Source: Methylotenera sp.
GTDB lineage: Bacteria > Pseudomonadota > Gammaproteobacteria > Burkholderiales > Methylophilaceae
Assembly (NCBI RefSeq): GCF_029945535.1
Contig: NZ_JAQSCU010000019.1
Coordinates: 1 to 64,000 of the forward strand
DNA: 64,000 bases
Direction: 5' to 3'
Shown here one piece after another: positions 17,377-25,880 of this stretch. The position numbers and the translations under genes are program-made. Below the pieces are notes generated by a model, which searched no databases, was not told the origin of the DNA, and saw nothing but the letters and a program-made list of their open reading frames with translations. Positions within the stretch are counted from its first letter, which is position 1. Each line of letters opens with the position of its first letter.

Positions 17377-18075
17377 ATGAAAATTGTAACTTGGAATTGC
17401 AATGGGGCATTTCGTAGAAAGTTTGAATCCATAAAGCATATGGATGCTGATATCTTAATTATTCAAGAGTGCGAAGATCCTGTGCGCAGTAAAGACATTG
17501 CCTACATAAACTGGGCATCCAATTATCTATGGCTAGGTAACAATAAAAACTCAGGTCTTGGCGTATTCGCCAAAGATGCCATATCTCTAACATTGCTTGA
17601 TTGGGAAACACAAGGTCTAGAGTCTTTTATTCCGTTTCTAGCAAATGATAATTTAACAGTTTTGGCTGTATGGACTAAACAAGCCAACTCCCCTACATTT
17701 CAATACATTGGGCAATTGTGGAAATATCTTCAAGTTCATAAATCAAAATTACCGTTAGCTCAAGCCGTTGTTTGCGGCGACTTTAATAGCAACGCCTGCT
17801 GGGATAAATGGGACCGATGGTGGAATCATTCAGACGTAGTTTCAGATTTACAAAAATTAGAAATTCACAGCATTTACCATCACCTCAAGCAAGAGATTCA
17901 AGGTAAAGAAAGTTCAGCAACATTTTATATGCATCGTAAAATTGAAAAGCCGTATCATATTGACTATGCTTTTACATCAAAAAATCTTTTGGCATCAGCA
18001 CAGTTAGAAATAGGCAATCCTGCTGAGTGGCTCAGATTAAGTGACCACATGCCAATAATTTTTGAAATTGCTTAA
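17377..18075 (+). CDS. Endonuclease/exonuclease/phosphatase (EEP) family protein
   Basis: A 232-aa protein of the DNase I-like fold. Motifs are TWNCNGAF at the start, ILIIQECED near 28, VVCGDFNSN near 133, and LSDHMPIIFEI at the C-terminus, all metal or catalytic positions. There is no signal peptide, so it is probably cytoplasmic. The substrate could be DNA, a phosphodiester or a small phosphate ester and cannot be told from motifs. It is more AT-rich than its core neighbours and sits between folB and a repeat cluster, so it looks like a later insertion. Confidence 0.8.
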   Translation: MKIVTWNCNGAFRRKFESIKHMDADILIIQECEDPVRSKDIAYINWASNYLWLGNNKNSGLGVFAKDAISLTLLDWETQGLESFIPFLANDNLTVLAVWTKQANSPTFQYIGQLWKYLQVHKSKLPLAQAVVCGDFNSNACWDKWDRWWNHSDVVSDLQKLEIHSIYHHLKQEIQGKESSATFYMHRKIEKPYHIDYAFTSKNLLASAQLEIGNPAEWLRLSDHMPIIFEIA

Positions 18076-18094
18076 TACTTACCCCTCACGTTCC

Positions 18095-18300
18095 CTTACA
18101 CCACGCCGAGCAACGCAAACTTAAAGGAGTTTTCAGCAAGCGGCTGTTTGAGCCAAGTGATTTTATTGGCGAGTTTCCGATTGCTGCCTTTATGTTGAGT
18201 AGCGCAGGGAAGGCGAAGCCCGTGGGGTTGGGGTGCCGTTTTCTGTGGTTACTTTCTTTTCAGGCAATTAAAAGAAAGTGACTAGCTGTCGGGCTACCCC
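18095..18300. repeat. Dispersed intergenic repeat of the AAAGAAAGTGA type
   Basis: A GC-richer stretch with no conserved reading frame. It includes the recognisable GGTTACTTTCTTTT ... AAAAGAAAGTGAC inverted repeat and GGGAAGGCGAAGCCCG upstream. Sequences of this type recur between genes in many beta- and gammaproteobacteria and are often mis-called as small ORFs. I recognise the type by pattern only. Confidence 0.55.
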
Positions 18301-18336
18301 CCGACACGGTTCAATAACCTACACAGTTAAAAGACA

Positions 18337-18364
18337 CTGGATTCCGACTTTCGTCGGAATGACG
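18337..18364. repeat. REP-like palindrome
   Basis: GGATTCCGAC-tttc-GTCGGAATGAC hairpin element between the EEP gene and xerD. It is the same family as the copies at 20014, 43374 and 62605. Confidence 0.75.
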
Positions 18365-18373
18365 AATGGGAAA

Positions 18374-19282
18374 TTAGCCCCTAGGATGATGCATACTATG
18401 CAATTGCTTTAAACGCTCCCGCGCCACATGCGTATAAATCTGTGTAGTTGAAATATCCGAATGCCCTAACAACATTTGCACCACTCGCAAATCAGCACCG
18501 TGATTCAACAAATGCGTGGCAAATGCATGGCGCAACACATGCGGTGACATATGCTTATTAATACCAGCACGCAAGGCATAGCGCTTAATCAAATACCAGA
18601 AAGCTTGGCGCGTCATCGCCTCACCTCGATTGGTGACAAACAACGCATCGCATAAACGCTTTTGTAAAATTGCCGAGCGCGCATCACTTAGATAACGCGA
18701 AATCCAATCCACAGCCTCTTCACCCATCGGCACTAAGCGTGTTTTACTGCCCTTACCTGTAATTCGCACTATGCCGTCGCTCACGCTGACTTCTGTGACT
18801 TTGACACCCACTAACTCAGATACACGCAATCCACAGGCGTAGAGCAGCTCTAGCATCGCTCTGTCGCGCAATCCTGCTGACTCTTCCACATTAGGCGCAT
18901 TAAGTAAGGCAACGACCTCTTCTTCATTCAAGCTTTTAGGCAAGCTGCGTGGTAATTTAGGCGATTGAATTTGAATGGTCGGGTCTAGGCTGATTTTGTT
19001 ATCGCGCATTAAGTAGCGATAGAATCTGCGCATACTTGCAATCAATCGACTAATACTACGCGGCACACTTTGTGGAAATTTCACCGCGAGATATTGCTGA
19101 ATATCAGCTTGGTCTACTGTGAGTAATTGCTTATTTTGTGGTGTGAGCCAATGGGCAAATGAGGTTAAATCTAGGCGATAACTTTCTAGCGTATTTTTAG
19201 ATAAACCATCTTCTAGCCACAAATGGTCAATGAAGGTATCAAGCTCTGCTAAGTCTTGCGGCGAGAGCGTGCGCTCACTCAT
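18374..19282 (-). CDS. xerD: Tyrosine recombinase XerD
   Basis: A chromosome-dimer resolution recombinase of 302 aa from the ATG at 19282. The longer track start would lie deep inside ogt. The N-terminal SAM-like core-binding domain spans about 1-95. The catalytic part has the Arg in CGLRVSELVGV, the HVLRHAFATHLL His-Arg box, the GH motif of LLGHSDISTT and the nucleophilic Tyr in QIYTHV. Length and residues match housekeeping XerD, not an island integrase. The gene overlaps ogt by 8 nt, so it is translationally coupled. Confidence 0.93.
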   Translation of the reverse strand: MSERTLSPQDLAELDTFIDHLWLEDGLSKNTLESYRLDLTSFAHWLTPQNKQLLTVDQADIQQYLAVKFPQSVPRSISRLIASMRRFYRYLMRDNKISLDPTIQIQSPKLPRSLPKSLNEEEVVALLNAPNVEESAGLRDRAMLELLYACGLRVSELVGVKVTEVSVSDGIVRITGKGSKTRLVPMGEEAVDWISRYLSDARSAILQKRLCDALFVTNRGEAMTRQAFWYLIKRYALRAGINKHMSPHVLRHAFATHLLNHGADLRVVQMLLGHSDISTTQIYTHVARERLKQLHSMHHPRG

Positions 19283-19784
19283 GTGTATAGCCTTGCACAC
19301 CTTCATGCGCTAATAGCCAGCGTTTAATGACCAAACCATTTTCTTTACCTTGCATAAATCCGCCTATGCCATTTTGCGCAACGACGCGATGGCATGGAAT
19401 GATAAGAGGGATATTGTTTGCACCACAGGCATTTGCCACGGCGCGAGGCCCTGAGCCGATTTGGCTGGCAATCTGCCCATAGGTTGCAACTTGCCCCAAC
19501 GGAATCGCGACAATGGCCTGCCAAACGCTCTGCTGAAAGGCTGTACCGTGTTGATAGTGAAGCAATGTATGAAATTGAGTATTGGGCTGCTGTAGATATT
19601 GATTGATCTGCTCATAAGCTTGCCTGATGATGGCATTTTTTATTACGGCGGGGTGATATAGCTGCAGATGCTCTTGCGAAGGGGGTTCTGGCAACAAATC
19701 AATCCCGAGCTGATTGCCTTGCATGGCAATGGCTACCACACCAAAAGGTGCATCAATGAGGGCTTCGTACTGAGTAATCATCAT
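19275..19784 (-). CDS. ogt: Methylated-DNA-[protein]-cysteine S-methyltransferase
   Basis: A 169-aa suicide enzyme that removes the methyl group from O6-methylguanine. The active site PCHRV lies near residue 140 and is followed by IGGFMQGKENG. The DNA-binding helix-turn-helix with the Arg finger is in GSGPRAVANACGANN. The N-terminal ferredoxin-like domain is present. No AraC domain is present, so this is the Ogt rather than the Ada type. It is directly upstream of xerD with overlapping ends. Confidence 0.93.
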   Translation of the reverse strand: MMITQYEALIDAPFGVVAIAMQGNQLGIDLLPEPPSQEHLQLYHPAVIKNAIIRQAYEQINQYLQQPNTQFHTLLHYQHGTAFQQSVWQAIVAIPLGQVATYGQIASQIGSGPRAVANACGANNIPLIIPCHRVVAQNGIGGFMQGKENGLVIKRWLLAHEGVQGYTHE

Positions 19785-19904
19785 GTTATGTTAAACCAAT
19801 ACAGTGCAGATGCAAACGAAAAATCATGGGCGTAAACTATAGTGATAAGACTTATATAACCAATCCATCAAGTCACCCAATGCCATAAGTAACTTTCACT
19901 ACCA

Positions 19905-20042
19905 TCATTCCGTGCTTTCGCATGTGAATAATGTGTTTTAGCACATATATTCCACGGTGAAGACCTTTACGGTCTGACAGGGAATCTAGAGACTTTTGCA
20001 ATGTTGCTAAGCCTCTGGATTCCGATTTTCATCGGAATGACG
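19905..20042. repeat. Composite REP/BIME-like element
   Basis: It consists of CATTCCGTGC...GGAATCTAG (about 19905-19990, with an internal hairpin AATGTGTTTTAGCACAT nearby) and GGATTCCGATtttcATCGGAATGAC (20014-20042). The same two modules occur in the same order, more compactly, at 62566-62633. This fills the gap between ogt and the rplS terminator; no gene is seen there. Confidence 0.7.
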
Positions 20043-20102
20043 GTAGTGAATGGTTTGTCAGACTATTTAGCGGAATAACTACAGGTATAAAACCATAGTC
20101 GT

Positions 20103-20138
20103 AAAAAAACCCAAAAGCCTTTCGACGTTTGGGTTTTT
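20103..20138 (-). terminator. Terminator of the rpsP-rimM-trmD-rplS operon
   Basis: On the minus strand AAAACCCAAA pairs with TTTGGGTTTT and a T run follows. It starts about 25 nt beyond the rplS stop. Confidence 0.85.
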
Positions 20139-20163
20139 GCTATTCAGCAATAAAGGCTTAGAT

Positions 20164-20559
20164 TTAAGCTTTTGCTTCTGGAGCCATAACTTCTTTTTCA
20201 CGTGTGAACAATTTTTCTTTAATACGTGCTGATTTACCTGAACGCTCACGTAGGTAGTAAAGTTTCGCACGGCGAACATCACCACGACGTTTAACTTCAA
20301 TGCTAGCAATTAGCGGTGAGTAAGTTTGGAATGTACGCTCAACACCTTCACCAGATGAGATTTTACGTACGATGAATGATGAGTTCAAACCACGGTTACG
20401 TTTAGCGATTACAACGCCTTCGTATGACTGCACACGTTTACGTGTACCTTCAACTACGTTCACGCCAATTACTACAGTGTCGCCTGGTGCGAAAGATGGG
20501 ATGATTTTGCCTAAACGGGCAATTTCTTCCTCTTCCAACATTTTAATAATATCTGCCAT
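20164..20559 (-). CDS. rplS: 50S ribosomal protein L19
   Basis: A 131-aa L19. It has the N-terminal helix followed by [20 protein letters not shown], the [18 protein letters not shown] segment near 105-122 and a short Ala-rich end. It is the last gene of the conserved rpsP-rimM-trmD-rplS operon and is followed by a strong terminator. Confidence 0.97.
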   Translation of the reverse strand: MADIIKMLEEEEIARLGKIIPSFAPGDTVVIGVNVVEGTRKRVQSYEGVVIAKRNRGLNSSFIVRKISSGEGVERTFQTYSPLIASIEVKRRGDVRRAKLYYLRERSGKSARIKEKLFTREKEVMAPEAKA

Positions 20560-20626
20560 TTTATATCCCTTGCGGGTTCCTTTTAATTATGAAGATGCTT
20601 GTTCCTGCGCTGAACTTAATACCAAG

Positions 20627-21376
20627 TTACTCAGTATCGAGTTCTTTGAGCAGCCGTGCTTCTTCTTTCGTCAACGGCCTTGCGGCCAATAAATCGGGAC
20701 GTTGATCCCGAGTTCTTTTCAGCGACATTTTCAAACGCCACTGTTTAATCTTCGCATGATTGCCCGATGTTAAAACATCCGGCACTTTCACGCCTTTATA
20801 TTCTTCTGGCCTAGTGTAGTGCGGGCAATCTAACAAGCCATCTACAAATGAGTCTTCAATGGCCGAATCACTATCGCCTAAACTGCCCGGCAAGAGCCTG
20901 ACAATCGCGTCCATCAAAGCCATGGCAGGTAACTCACCACCACTTAACACATAATCGCCAATGGAGATTTCCTCATCCACTAGCGCGTCTATCAATCGTT
21001 GGTCTACACCTTCATAACGACTGGCTAACAACACTAAACCTTGTTTCTTGCTTAACTGCATGACTTTTTCATGCGTCAACGGTTTACCTGCTGGTGAAAG
21101 ATGGATCACCCAACTTTCGATATTCTTTTCAGCTTGGCTTACTTTCGCTGAACCAATGGCTTGCTCTAATGGCTCAACCAGCATCACCATACCAGGGCCG
21201 CCACCATAAGGCCTATCGTCTACCGTTTTATGATTATCTGTTGTGAAATCACGTGGATTCCAAAACTGCACATCATAAATCTTTTGCTGTAATGCTCTAC
21301 TGGTAATACCATATTTGGTAATGGCATCAAACATTTCAGGAAACAGCGTTATGACGTCAAATTTAAAAGCCATCAT
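20627..21376 (-). CDS. trmD: tRNA (guanine-N1)-methyltransferase TrmD
   Basis: Methylates G37 of tRNAs reading CUN, CCN and CGG, using SAM. The deep trefoil-knot motifs are present: [11 protein letters not shown] near 58-68, [10 protein letters not shown] near 118, [15 protein letters not shown] near 138-152. The track start is a TTG; two ATGs follow and I chose the first (21376). About 250 aa, normal length. It is 31-35 nt after rimM in the operon. Confidence 0.96.
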   Translation of the reverse strand: MMAFKFDVITLFPEMFDAITKYGITSRALQQKIYDVQFWNPRDFTTDNHKTVDDRPYGGGPGMVMLVEPLEQAIGSAKVSQAEKNIESWVIHLSPAGKPLTHEKVMQLSKKQGLVLLASRYEGVDQRLIDALVDEEISIGDYVLSGGELPAMALMDAIVRLLPGSLGDSDSAIEDSFVDGLLDCPHYTRPEEYKGVKVPDVLTSGNHAKIKQWRLKMSLKRTRDQRPDLLAARPLTKEEARLLKELDTE

Positions 21377-21410
21377 CAAACTTGGACGACATGAAATTTA
21401 AACAGCATGA

Positions 21411-21998
21411 TTAGAAATCTGCATCCCAATCCACCAACATCGTTTTTGCCGCTAGATCAACTTCAAGGACTACATCGTCAATAAACGGTATTAATCTCTC
21501 TTGCGGTTTTTCTTTAGCTATAGTCTTATCGGCTGGAGCATCCTGCTGAACGGCATCTGCACGTACAGCAATCACATCATTTGCGCCAGTTTCAAACACA
21601 TCAACTATCAGGCCAAAATCAACTTCCTGCTTATTCTTAACGCGTAAACCAATCAAGTCTGACCAGTAATACTCATTCTCGTCAGCTTCAGGCAATTGTT
21701 CTCTAGGCACTGCGATTTGCTTACCCTTGCAAGCAAGCGCAGCATCGCGATCATCTATGCCTTTTAGCTTAACAACAAGCACATCATTGTGAGTTTTGGC
21801 GGTTTCAACAACCATTTCACGCCAATCGTCGCCTTTGCCTAGCCACCAAGTTTCGTAATCAAATAGACCGTCAAACGCTTCTGTATCTGGCACAATTTTT
21901 AGCCAGCCAAAAACGCCGTAGGGCGCAACTATGCGCCCCATGACTACCATATCAGTGCTTGTTTGCTGAGTGTTTGCCAAAATCTTAGTAGCTGCCAA
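21411..21998 (-). CDS. rimM: Ribosome maturation factor RimM
   Basis: A 195-aa assembly factor of the 30S head that binds S19. The RimM N-domain motif MGRIVAPYGVFGWLKI is at about 18-36. A PRC-barrel domain follows, with YYWSDLIGLRV near 110 and RLIPFIDDVVLEVD near 165. An extra Ala/Lys/Asp loop (about 145-163) in the PRC barrel makes it slightly longer than typical. The 20-residue leader before the conserved start may be native. It overlaps no neighbour and lies 56 nt after rpsP. Confidence 0.95.
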   Translation of the reverse strand: MAATKILANTQQTSTDMVVMGRIVAPYGVFGWLKIVPDTEAFDGLFDYETWWLGKGDDWREMVVETAKTHNDVLVVKLKGIDDRDAALACKGKQIAVPREQLPEADENEYYWSDLIGLRVKNKQEVDFGLIVDVFETGANDVIAVRADAVQQDAPADKTIAKEKPQERLIPFIDDVVLEVDLAAKTMLVDWDADF

Positions 21999-22054
21999 AA
22001 TTACCCACAGACTGAATCAGTCGCTCGGTGACACACATCACCTGAGCGATGATA

Positions 22055-22555
22055 TTAAGCGTCTGCAGCTGGTGTTTCAGCTACTTCTGCAGCAGCTTCA
22101 ACTGGAGCAGCGGCAGCTTCGGCCTCAGCAGCTTTTGCTGCGGCTGCAGCTTCAGCGGCCTGTGTAGCTTCTTCAGCGGCTTTCGCATCTGCTTCAGCTT
22201 TAGCAGCATCTGCAGCAGCTTTAAGTTTTGCAGCTTCAGCAGCAGCAATTTTAGCTTTTACAGCATCAGCTTTAGCAGCATCTTTTGCTTTAGCAGCAAT
22301 AGCGTACTCTGGACCTTTAGCGTGAAATTTAACCAAACGCGCTACTGTATCAGACAACTGTGCACCTTGACCTTGCCAAAATGTAACACGCTCTTGATCT
22401 ACACGAAGCGCTTCTGCACCAGCTTTTGCTGATGGGTTGTAAAAACCAACACGCTCGATAAAGCGGCCATCACGACGATTGCGTGAATCTGCCACTACCA
22501 CGTTGTAGAAAGGAGTTTTTTTCGCGCCACCACGAGCTAAACGAATAATAACCAT
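22055..22555 (-). CDS. rpsP: 30S ribosomal protein S16 with long Ala-rich C-terminal extension
   Basis: Residues 1-82 are a normal S16 ([20 protein letters not shown], the [11 protein letters not shown] turn and [12 protein letters not shown]). The remaining 84 or so residues are a repetitive extension of Ala, Lys and Glu ([21 protein letters not shown]). It ends in an acidic Ala tail ([10 protein letters not shown]), doubling the usual length of about 80-90. The extension would form a charged helix on the 30S surface. It is the first gene of the rpsP-rimM-trmD-rplS operon. Confidence 0.96.
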   Translation of the reverse strand: MVIIRLARGGAKKTPFYNVVVADSRNRRDGRFIERVGFYNPSAKAGAEALRVDQERVTFWQGQGAQLSDTVARLVKFHAKGPEYAIAAKAKDAAKADAVKAKIAAAEAAKLKAAADAAKAEADAKAAEEATQAAEAAAAAKAAEAEAAAAPVEAAAEVAETPAADA

Positions 22556-22718
22556 AATCTTTGTTCTCTTTTAGAAAATTTTAAAGCAGAAAGGCGCGGA
22601 TTTTACGTTATTAATGATGGGTTTGGCAAGTAGTTTGTGCATTAATACCATAATTAATCTTTGTGTAAAATCGATAGTTTTAAAACTGCGCTGCTTATAC
22701 ACAGTCTTAGCGCCACGT

Positions 22719-23423
22719 TTAGTTGTGTTTTTTATATCGTGTTGGGTCTGCCAAGCCTGCTGCAGCAAAACCTTCCCGCCTTAAACGGCATGAGTCACAC
22801 AATCCACATGCCTCACCATGGCTGTCTGCTTGATAGCAAGAAACAGTCATCGCGTAATCCACACCGAGCTCTGTGCCCAGCGTGACTATTTGTGCTTTTG
22901 TCATATCAATCAATGGTGCATGAATAGTAATTGCATGACCCTCCACTGCGCTCTTAGTTGCTAGATTCGCCATGGCTTGAAATGCCTTGACATATTCGCC
23001 ACGGCAATCCGGGTAACCTGAATAGTCCAGTGCATTCACGCCGATAAAAATATCCTGACTTTTTAACACTTCTGCCCATGCTAAAGCTAAAGACAACATA
23101 ATAGTGTTTCGCGCGGGCACGTATGTGATTGGTATGCCAGCAGTTTCGCTTTCTGGCACCGCAATCGCATCATCGGTTAATGCAGACCCGCCAAATAAAG
23201 ATAAATCTAAATTCGCGGTTTTATGTGCTGCTGCGCCCATAACATTGGCAACGTTTTTAGCTGCATGCAATTCAGCAATATGGCGCTGATGATAATCTAA
23301 GCTTAAGCAATAGCAATCAAAACCTTGAGATTTGGCAATCGCAAGACAGGTAGCGGAATCTAACCCGCCAGAAAGAAGTACGACTGCATTCTTTTTTGTT
23401 TTATTTTCCATATTTGAATCCAT
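22719..23423 (-). CDS. queC: 7-cyano-7-deazaguanine synthase QueC
   Basis: Converts CDG to preQ0 in queuosine synthesis, using ATP and ammonia. The PP-loop [11 protein letters not shown] lies near the start. Zinc ligands sit in [14 protein letters not shown] near the C-terminus, with an upstream Cys. I place the start at the ATG at 23423, 14 nt after the queE stop; an ATG four codons later (23411) is an alternative, and the track start lies inside queE. It is co-directional with queE, so the pair forms an operon for the pathway. Confidence 0.95.
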   Translation of the reverse strand: MDSNMENKTKKNAVVLLSGGLDSATCLAIAKSQGFDCYCLSLDYHQRHIAELHAAKNVANVMGAAAHKTANLDLSLFGGSALTDDAIAVPESETAGIPITYVPARNTIMLSLALAWAEVLKSQDIFIGVNALDYSGYPDCRGEYVKAFQAMANLATKSAVEGHAITIHAPLIDMTKAQIVTLGTELGVDYAMTVSCYQADSHGEACGLCDSCRLRREGFAAAGLADPTRYKKHN

Positions 23424-23437
23424 ACCGAAACTACAAC

Positions 23438-24076
23438 CTAAACCCCAGGCTTTTCGCCCCATAATATTTTATGCAATTGAACTTGCATACGCACAGGTAA
23501 TTTATCCGCCAGCACCCACTCAGCTAGGTCGGTAGGACTCACTTGACTATAGACTGGCGAGAATAACACGGGACATTTTTCGGCAATTTTATGCGTACTT
23601 AATAAATCTCTCGCCCATTGGTAATCTTCTCGACTACACAGTACAAACTTCACTTCATCTGAGCTTTTCAAATGATCTAAATTGCTCCAGACGTTATTTT
23701 TTAGCTCGCCTGAATCTGGTGTTTTGACATCTAATATTACAGAAACACGTTTATCTACTGGGCTAATATCAATCGCGCCGCCTGTTTCTAAGGATACGTT
23801 GTAGCCTGCATCACATAAATCTTTTAACAATACATGGCAATCTTTTTGCGCTAGCGGCTCACCGCCCGTCACTGTGACGTATTTTGTGCCGAATTCTGCG
23901 ACCTTAGCCAAAATATCAGCAATCTCAATATTGCTGCCGCCACTAAATGCATAAGCGGTATCGCAATACACACAGCGCATTGGGCAGCCTGTTAAGCGCA
24001 CGAATACTGTGGGCAATCCTACGCGTGAGGACTCGCCTTGTATTGAGTAGAAGATTTCGTGGACTTTGAGTTTCAT
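23438..24076 (-). CDS. queE: 7-carboxy-7-deazaguanine synthase QueE
   Basis: A 212-aa radical SAM enzyme that turns CPH4 into CDG. The cluster motif is CPMRCVYC (CX3CX2C) at about 32-39, within the QueE-type arrangement with no long insert. [21 protein letters not shown] before the cluster and [11 protein letters not shown] near 70 are conserved substrate and SAM elements. It starts shortly after the tol-pal-cpoB terminator and is followed by queC. Confidence 0.95.
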   Translation of the reverse strand: MKLKVHEIFYSIQGESSRVGLPTVFVRLTGCPMRCVYCDTAYAFSGGSNIEIADILAKVAEFGTKYVTVTGGEPLAQKDCHVLLKDLCDAGYNVSLETGGAIDISPVDKRVSVILDVKTPDSGELKNNVWSNLDHLKSSDEVKFVLCSREDYQWARDLLSTHKIAEKCPVLFSPVYSQVSPTDLAEWVLADKLPVRMQVQLHKILWGEKPGV

Positions 24077-24122
24077 TACTTAAGTTTCATTAATGCTTAA
24101 TATGCCAGAGAACTGATTGTAT

Positions 24123-24155
24123 AAAAAAATAGCGCCAACTTGAATTGGCGCCATT
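24123..24155 (-). terminator. Terminator after the tol-pal-cpoB operon
   Basis: GGCGCCAA pairs with TTGGCGCT and a run of seven Ts follows on the minus strand. It lies about 130 nt beyond cpoB and about 45 nt before queE, isolating the Tol and Que transcripts. Confidence 0.8.
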
Positions 24156-24284
24156 GTAACTTAAATATGGATTTACTTAAATTGAGCTAAGCTAATGTTT
24201 TAGCAATAGAACTTATTTCAATAGCCGCCAATGAAATAGGTGTTAATTAAAATACCATTAACTAAATACCAAATTAAATATAAG

Positions 24285-25133
24285 TTACTTAATCGCCTCT
24301 AATGCTTTCAATCGCTTTTGTGCGGTAGGCGTTACTTCGCTATTCGGAAACTGAGCAATTAAATCGCGCAAAGTTTTTTTCGCACCCGGCACTAGGCCTA
24401 ATTGAATTTGACTATTCGCCATATTCAACATCGCATCTGGTACTTTTGGGCTTTCTGGATGCAAGTCTATTACTTTTTGTTGTGTAGCAATGGCAGACTT
24501 GTAGTTTTTTAAGGCAAATTGTGAATAACCTAAGCCATAAGTCGCCTCTGCTGCCAGCGTGCTGTTTGGGTAGTCTTTTAAGAATTTATCATAAGCATTA
24601 AACGCATCTTTATGCTTAGACTCTTTGGATAAACCATTAGCCAGCTCTAGCAATTGATACTCTTGCGTATTTTTAGCTGGTGCGGCTGCCACCACTGGGG
24701 TTGACTGTGGCGCTGACGCATCACTTGAACCCGCTGCTGCAGGAGTAGCGCCGCTTTCTAGCTTGCGCAAACGTGTATCAGTATCACCATACAAATCTTT
24801 TTGTCTTTGCTGAGTCGCATCGACATTATGATTTGCCACTTCTAGATCGCCTTTAAGCCTTGCTACTTCTTGCCTCAAAGACTCGATCTGATTCTGCATT
24901 TCCATCAAGCCACCACCTTTAGTGATGGCTTCAATGGCTTGCAAACGCTGCTCGAAGTTCTTTTTTACATTCGCTAACTCAGTCTGATTCGCCTGATCCT
25001 GGCTATTCATTGTCGTTTCAACTTCAAGAATCTTTTTGCGCGCTTCTTTGTCGTCAAACAAAGCCGCATGGCCACTTATTGCAAATAGCTGCGCAGACAA
25101 TAACACACTAGCCAGTATCAGTTTCTTCATCAT
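24285..25133 (-). CDS. cpoB: Cell division coordinator CpoB (YbgF)
   Basis: A 282-aa periplasmic protein that links Tol-Pal to peptidoglycan synthesis at division. It has a signal peptide of about 22 residues (cleavage near GHA-AL). A trimerising coiled coil spans about 25-115 (NQIESLRQEVARLKGD), followed by a Pro/Ala/Ser linker and three TPR repeats at about 160-280 (AFNAYDKFLKDYPNSTLAAEA, TYGLGYSQFALKNYKSAI). It is the last gene of the tol-pal operon, as usual. Confidence 0.94.
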   Translation of the reverse strand: MMKKLILASVLLSAQLFAISGHAALFDDKEARKKILEVETTMNSQDQANQTELANVKKNFEQRLQAIEAITKGGGLMEMQNQIESLRQEVARLKGDLEVANHNVDATQQRQKDLYGDTDTRLRKLESGATPAAAGSSDASAPQSTPVVAAAPAKNTQEYQLLELANGLSKESKHKDAFNAYDKFLKDYPNSTLAAEATYGLGYSQFALKNYKSAIATQQKVIDLHPESPKVPDAMLNMANSQIQLGLVPGAKKTLRDLIAQFPNSEVTPTAQKRLKALEAIK

Positions 25134-25179
25134 ACTTTTTAAGTCCTAAATAGTTAGCTCTAAGTCAACGATCTTACAA

Positions 25180-25755
25180 TTACTCGTTTTCGTAGACTAC
25201 ATCTACACGACGATTTTGTTTTGAACATGCATCATCCGCACAGCCTTCTGTCGCTTTTTCTTCACCAAAGCTTACTGTTTCAATTTGTGCATCTTGCACG
25301 CCAAGTAAGTTAAGTGATTTTTTCACAGCGACTGAACGGCGTTGACCTAATGACAAGTTGTACTCACGAGTACCGCGTTCATCGGTATTGCCTTGTAGAA
25401 TTACTTTTGCTGAAGAGTGTGCTAGCAAGTATTTAGCATGTGCCTCAATGAGCGGACGGAATTCAGCTTTAACTGCATCGCTATCAAAATCAAAATAAAC
25501 ATTACGTTTAGACAAAATATTGTTCGGATCTTTTAGCGGGTTATTGCCTGAATCTGTCGCATTACCATCAATCGCCACTTCTTTAACGGCTGAAGTATCT
25601 GCACCTGTATTTTCTGCAGGTTTAGTCACTTGAGCTGGACTTTTATCTTCCACAGTCACAGGCTTAGTGTTCATTGGTGTGCTTTTGCAAGCGCTTAATA
25701 CCAATGCAAGCAATAAGCTGCTTAGTAACTTAGTGTTCCATGTAGATTTATTCAT
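25180..25755 (-). CDS. pal: Peptidoglycan-associated lipoprotein Pal
   Basis: A 191-aa outer-membrane lipoprotein with lipobox LSAC at residues 20-23 and a Pro/Thr-rich linker. The OmpA-like peptidoglycan-binding domain runs from about 85 (VYFDFDSDAV) through LQGNTDERGTREYNLSLGQRR. Two Cys residues near the C-terminus (GCADDACSKQNRRVDV) are typical of betaproteobacterial Pal. It anchors the envelope together with TolB. Confidence 0.96.
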   Translation of the reverse strand: MNKSTWNTKLLSSLLLALVLSACKSTPMNTKPVTVEDKSPAQVTKPAENTGADTSAVKEVAIDGNATDSGNNPLKDPNNILSKRNVYFDFDSDAVKAEFRPLIEAHAKYLLAHSSAKVILQGNTDERGTREYNLSLGQRRSVAVKKSLNLLGVQDAQIETVSFGEEKATEGCADDACSKQNRRVDVVYENE

Positions 25756-25880
25756 ATTACTCTCCTCAAGATGTCATGCTTTATAAAATATACTTAAACT
25801 TAATTATTTCTATTACTCGAATTACAACTATTTTTACTACTGAATATCTATTCAAAACGCCTACTACTTATCTAATAGAA

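Noticed and set aside
18374-19282. XerD as the integrase of the tRNA islets
   Set aside because: It is the housekeeping recombinase by length, sequence and pairing with core genes, and lies outside the repeats.
21901-21915. AGCCAGCCA match inside rimM
   Set aside because: It encodes the conserved FGWLK of RimM, is single and on the opposite strand relative to the gene; coincidence.
22049-22432. 127-aa plus-strand Ser/Cys/Phe-rich ORF
   Set aside because: Antisense to the Ala-rich tail of rpsP; no start signal or family.
22571-22768. 65-aa minus-strand ORF between queC and rpsP
   Set aside because: It overlaps the 3' end of queC in another frame and has no coding features; the region is more likely the rpsP promoter area.
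22571-24276. preQ1 riboswitch for the queC-queE genes
   Set aside because: I looked upstream of queE and queC for a compact pseudoknot leader and saw only the cpoB terminator.
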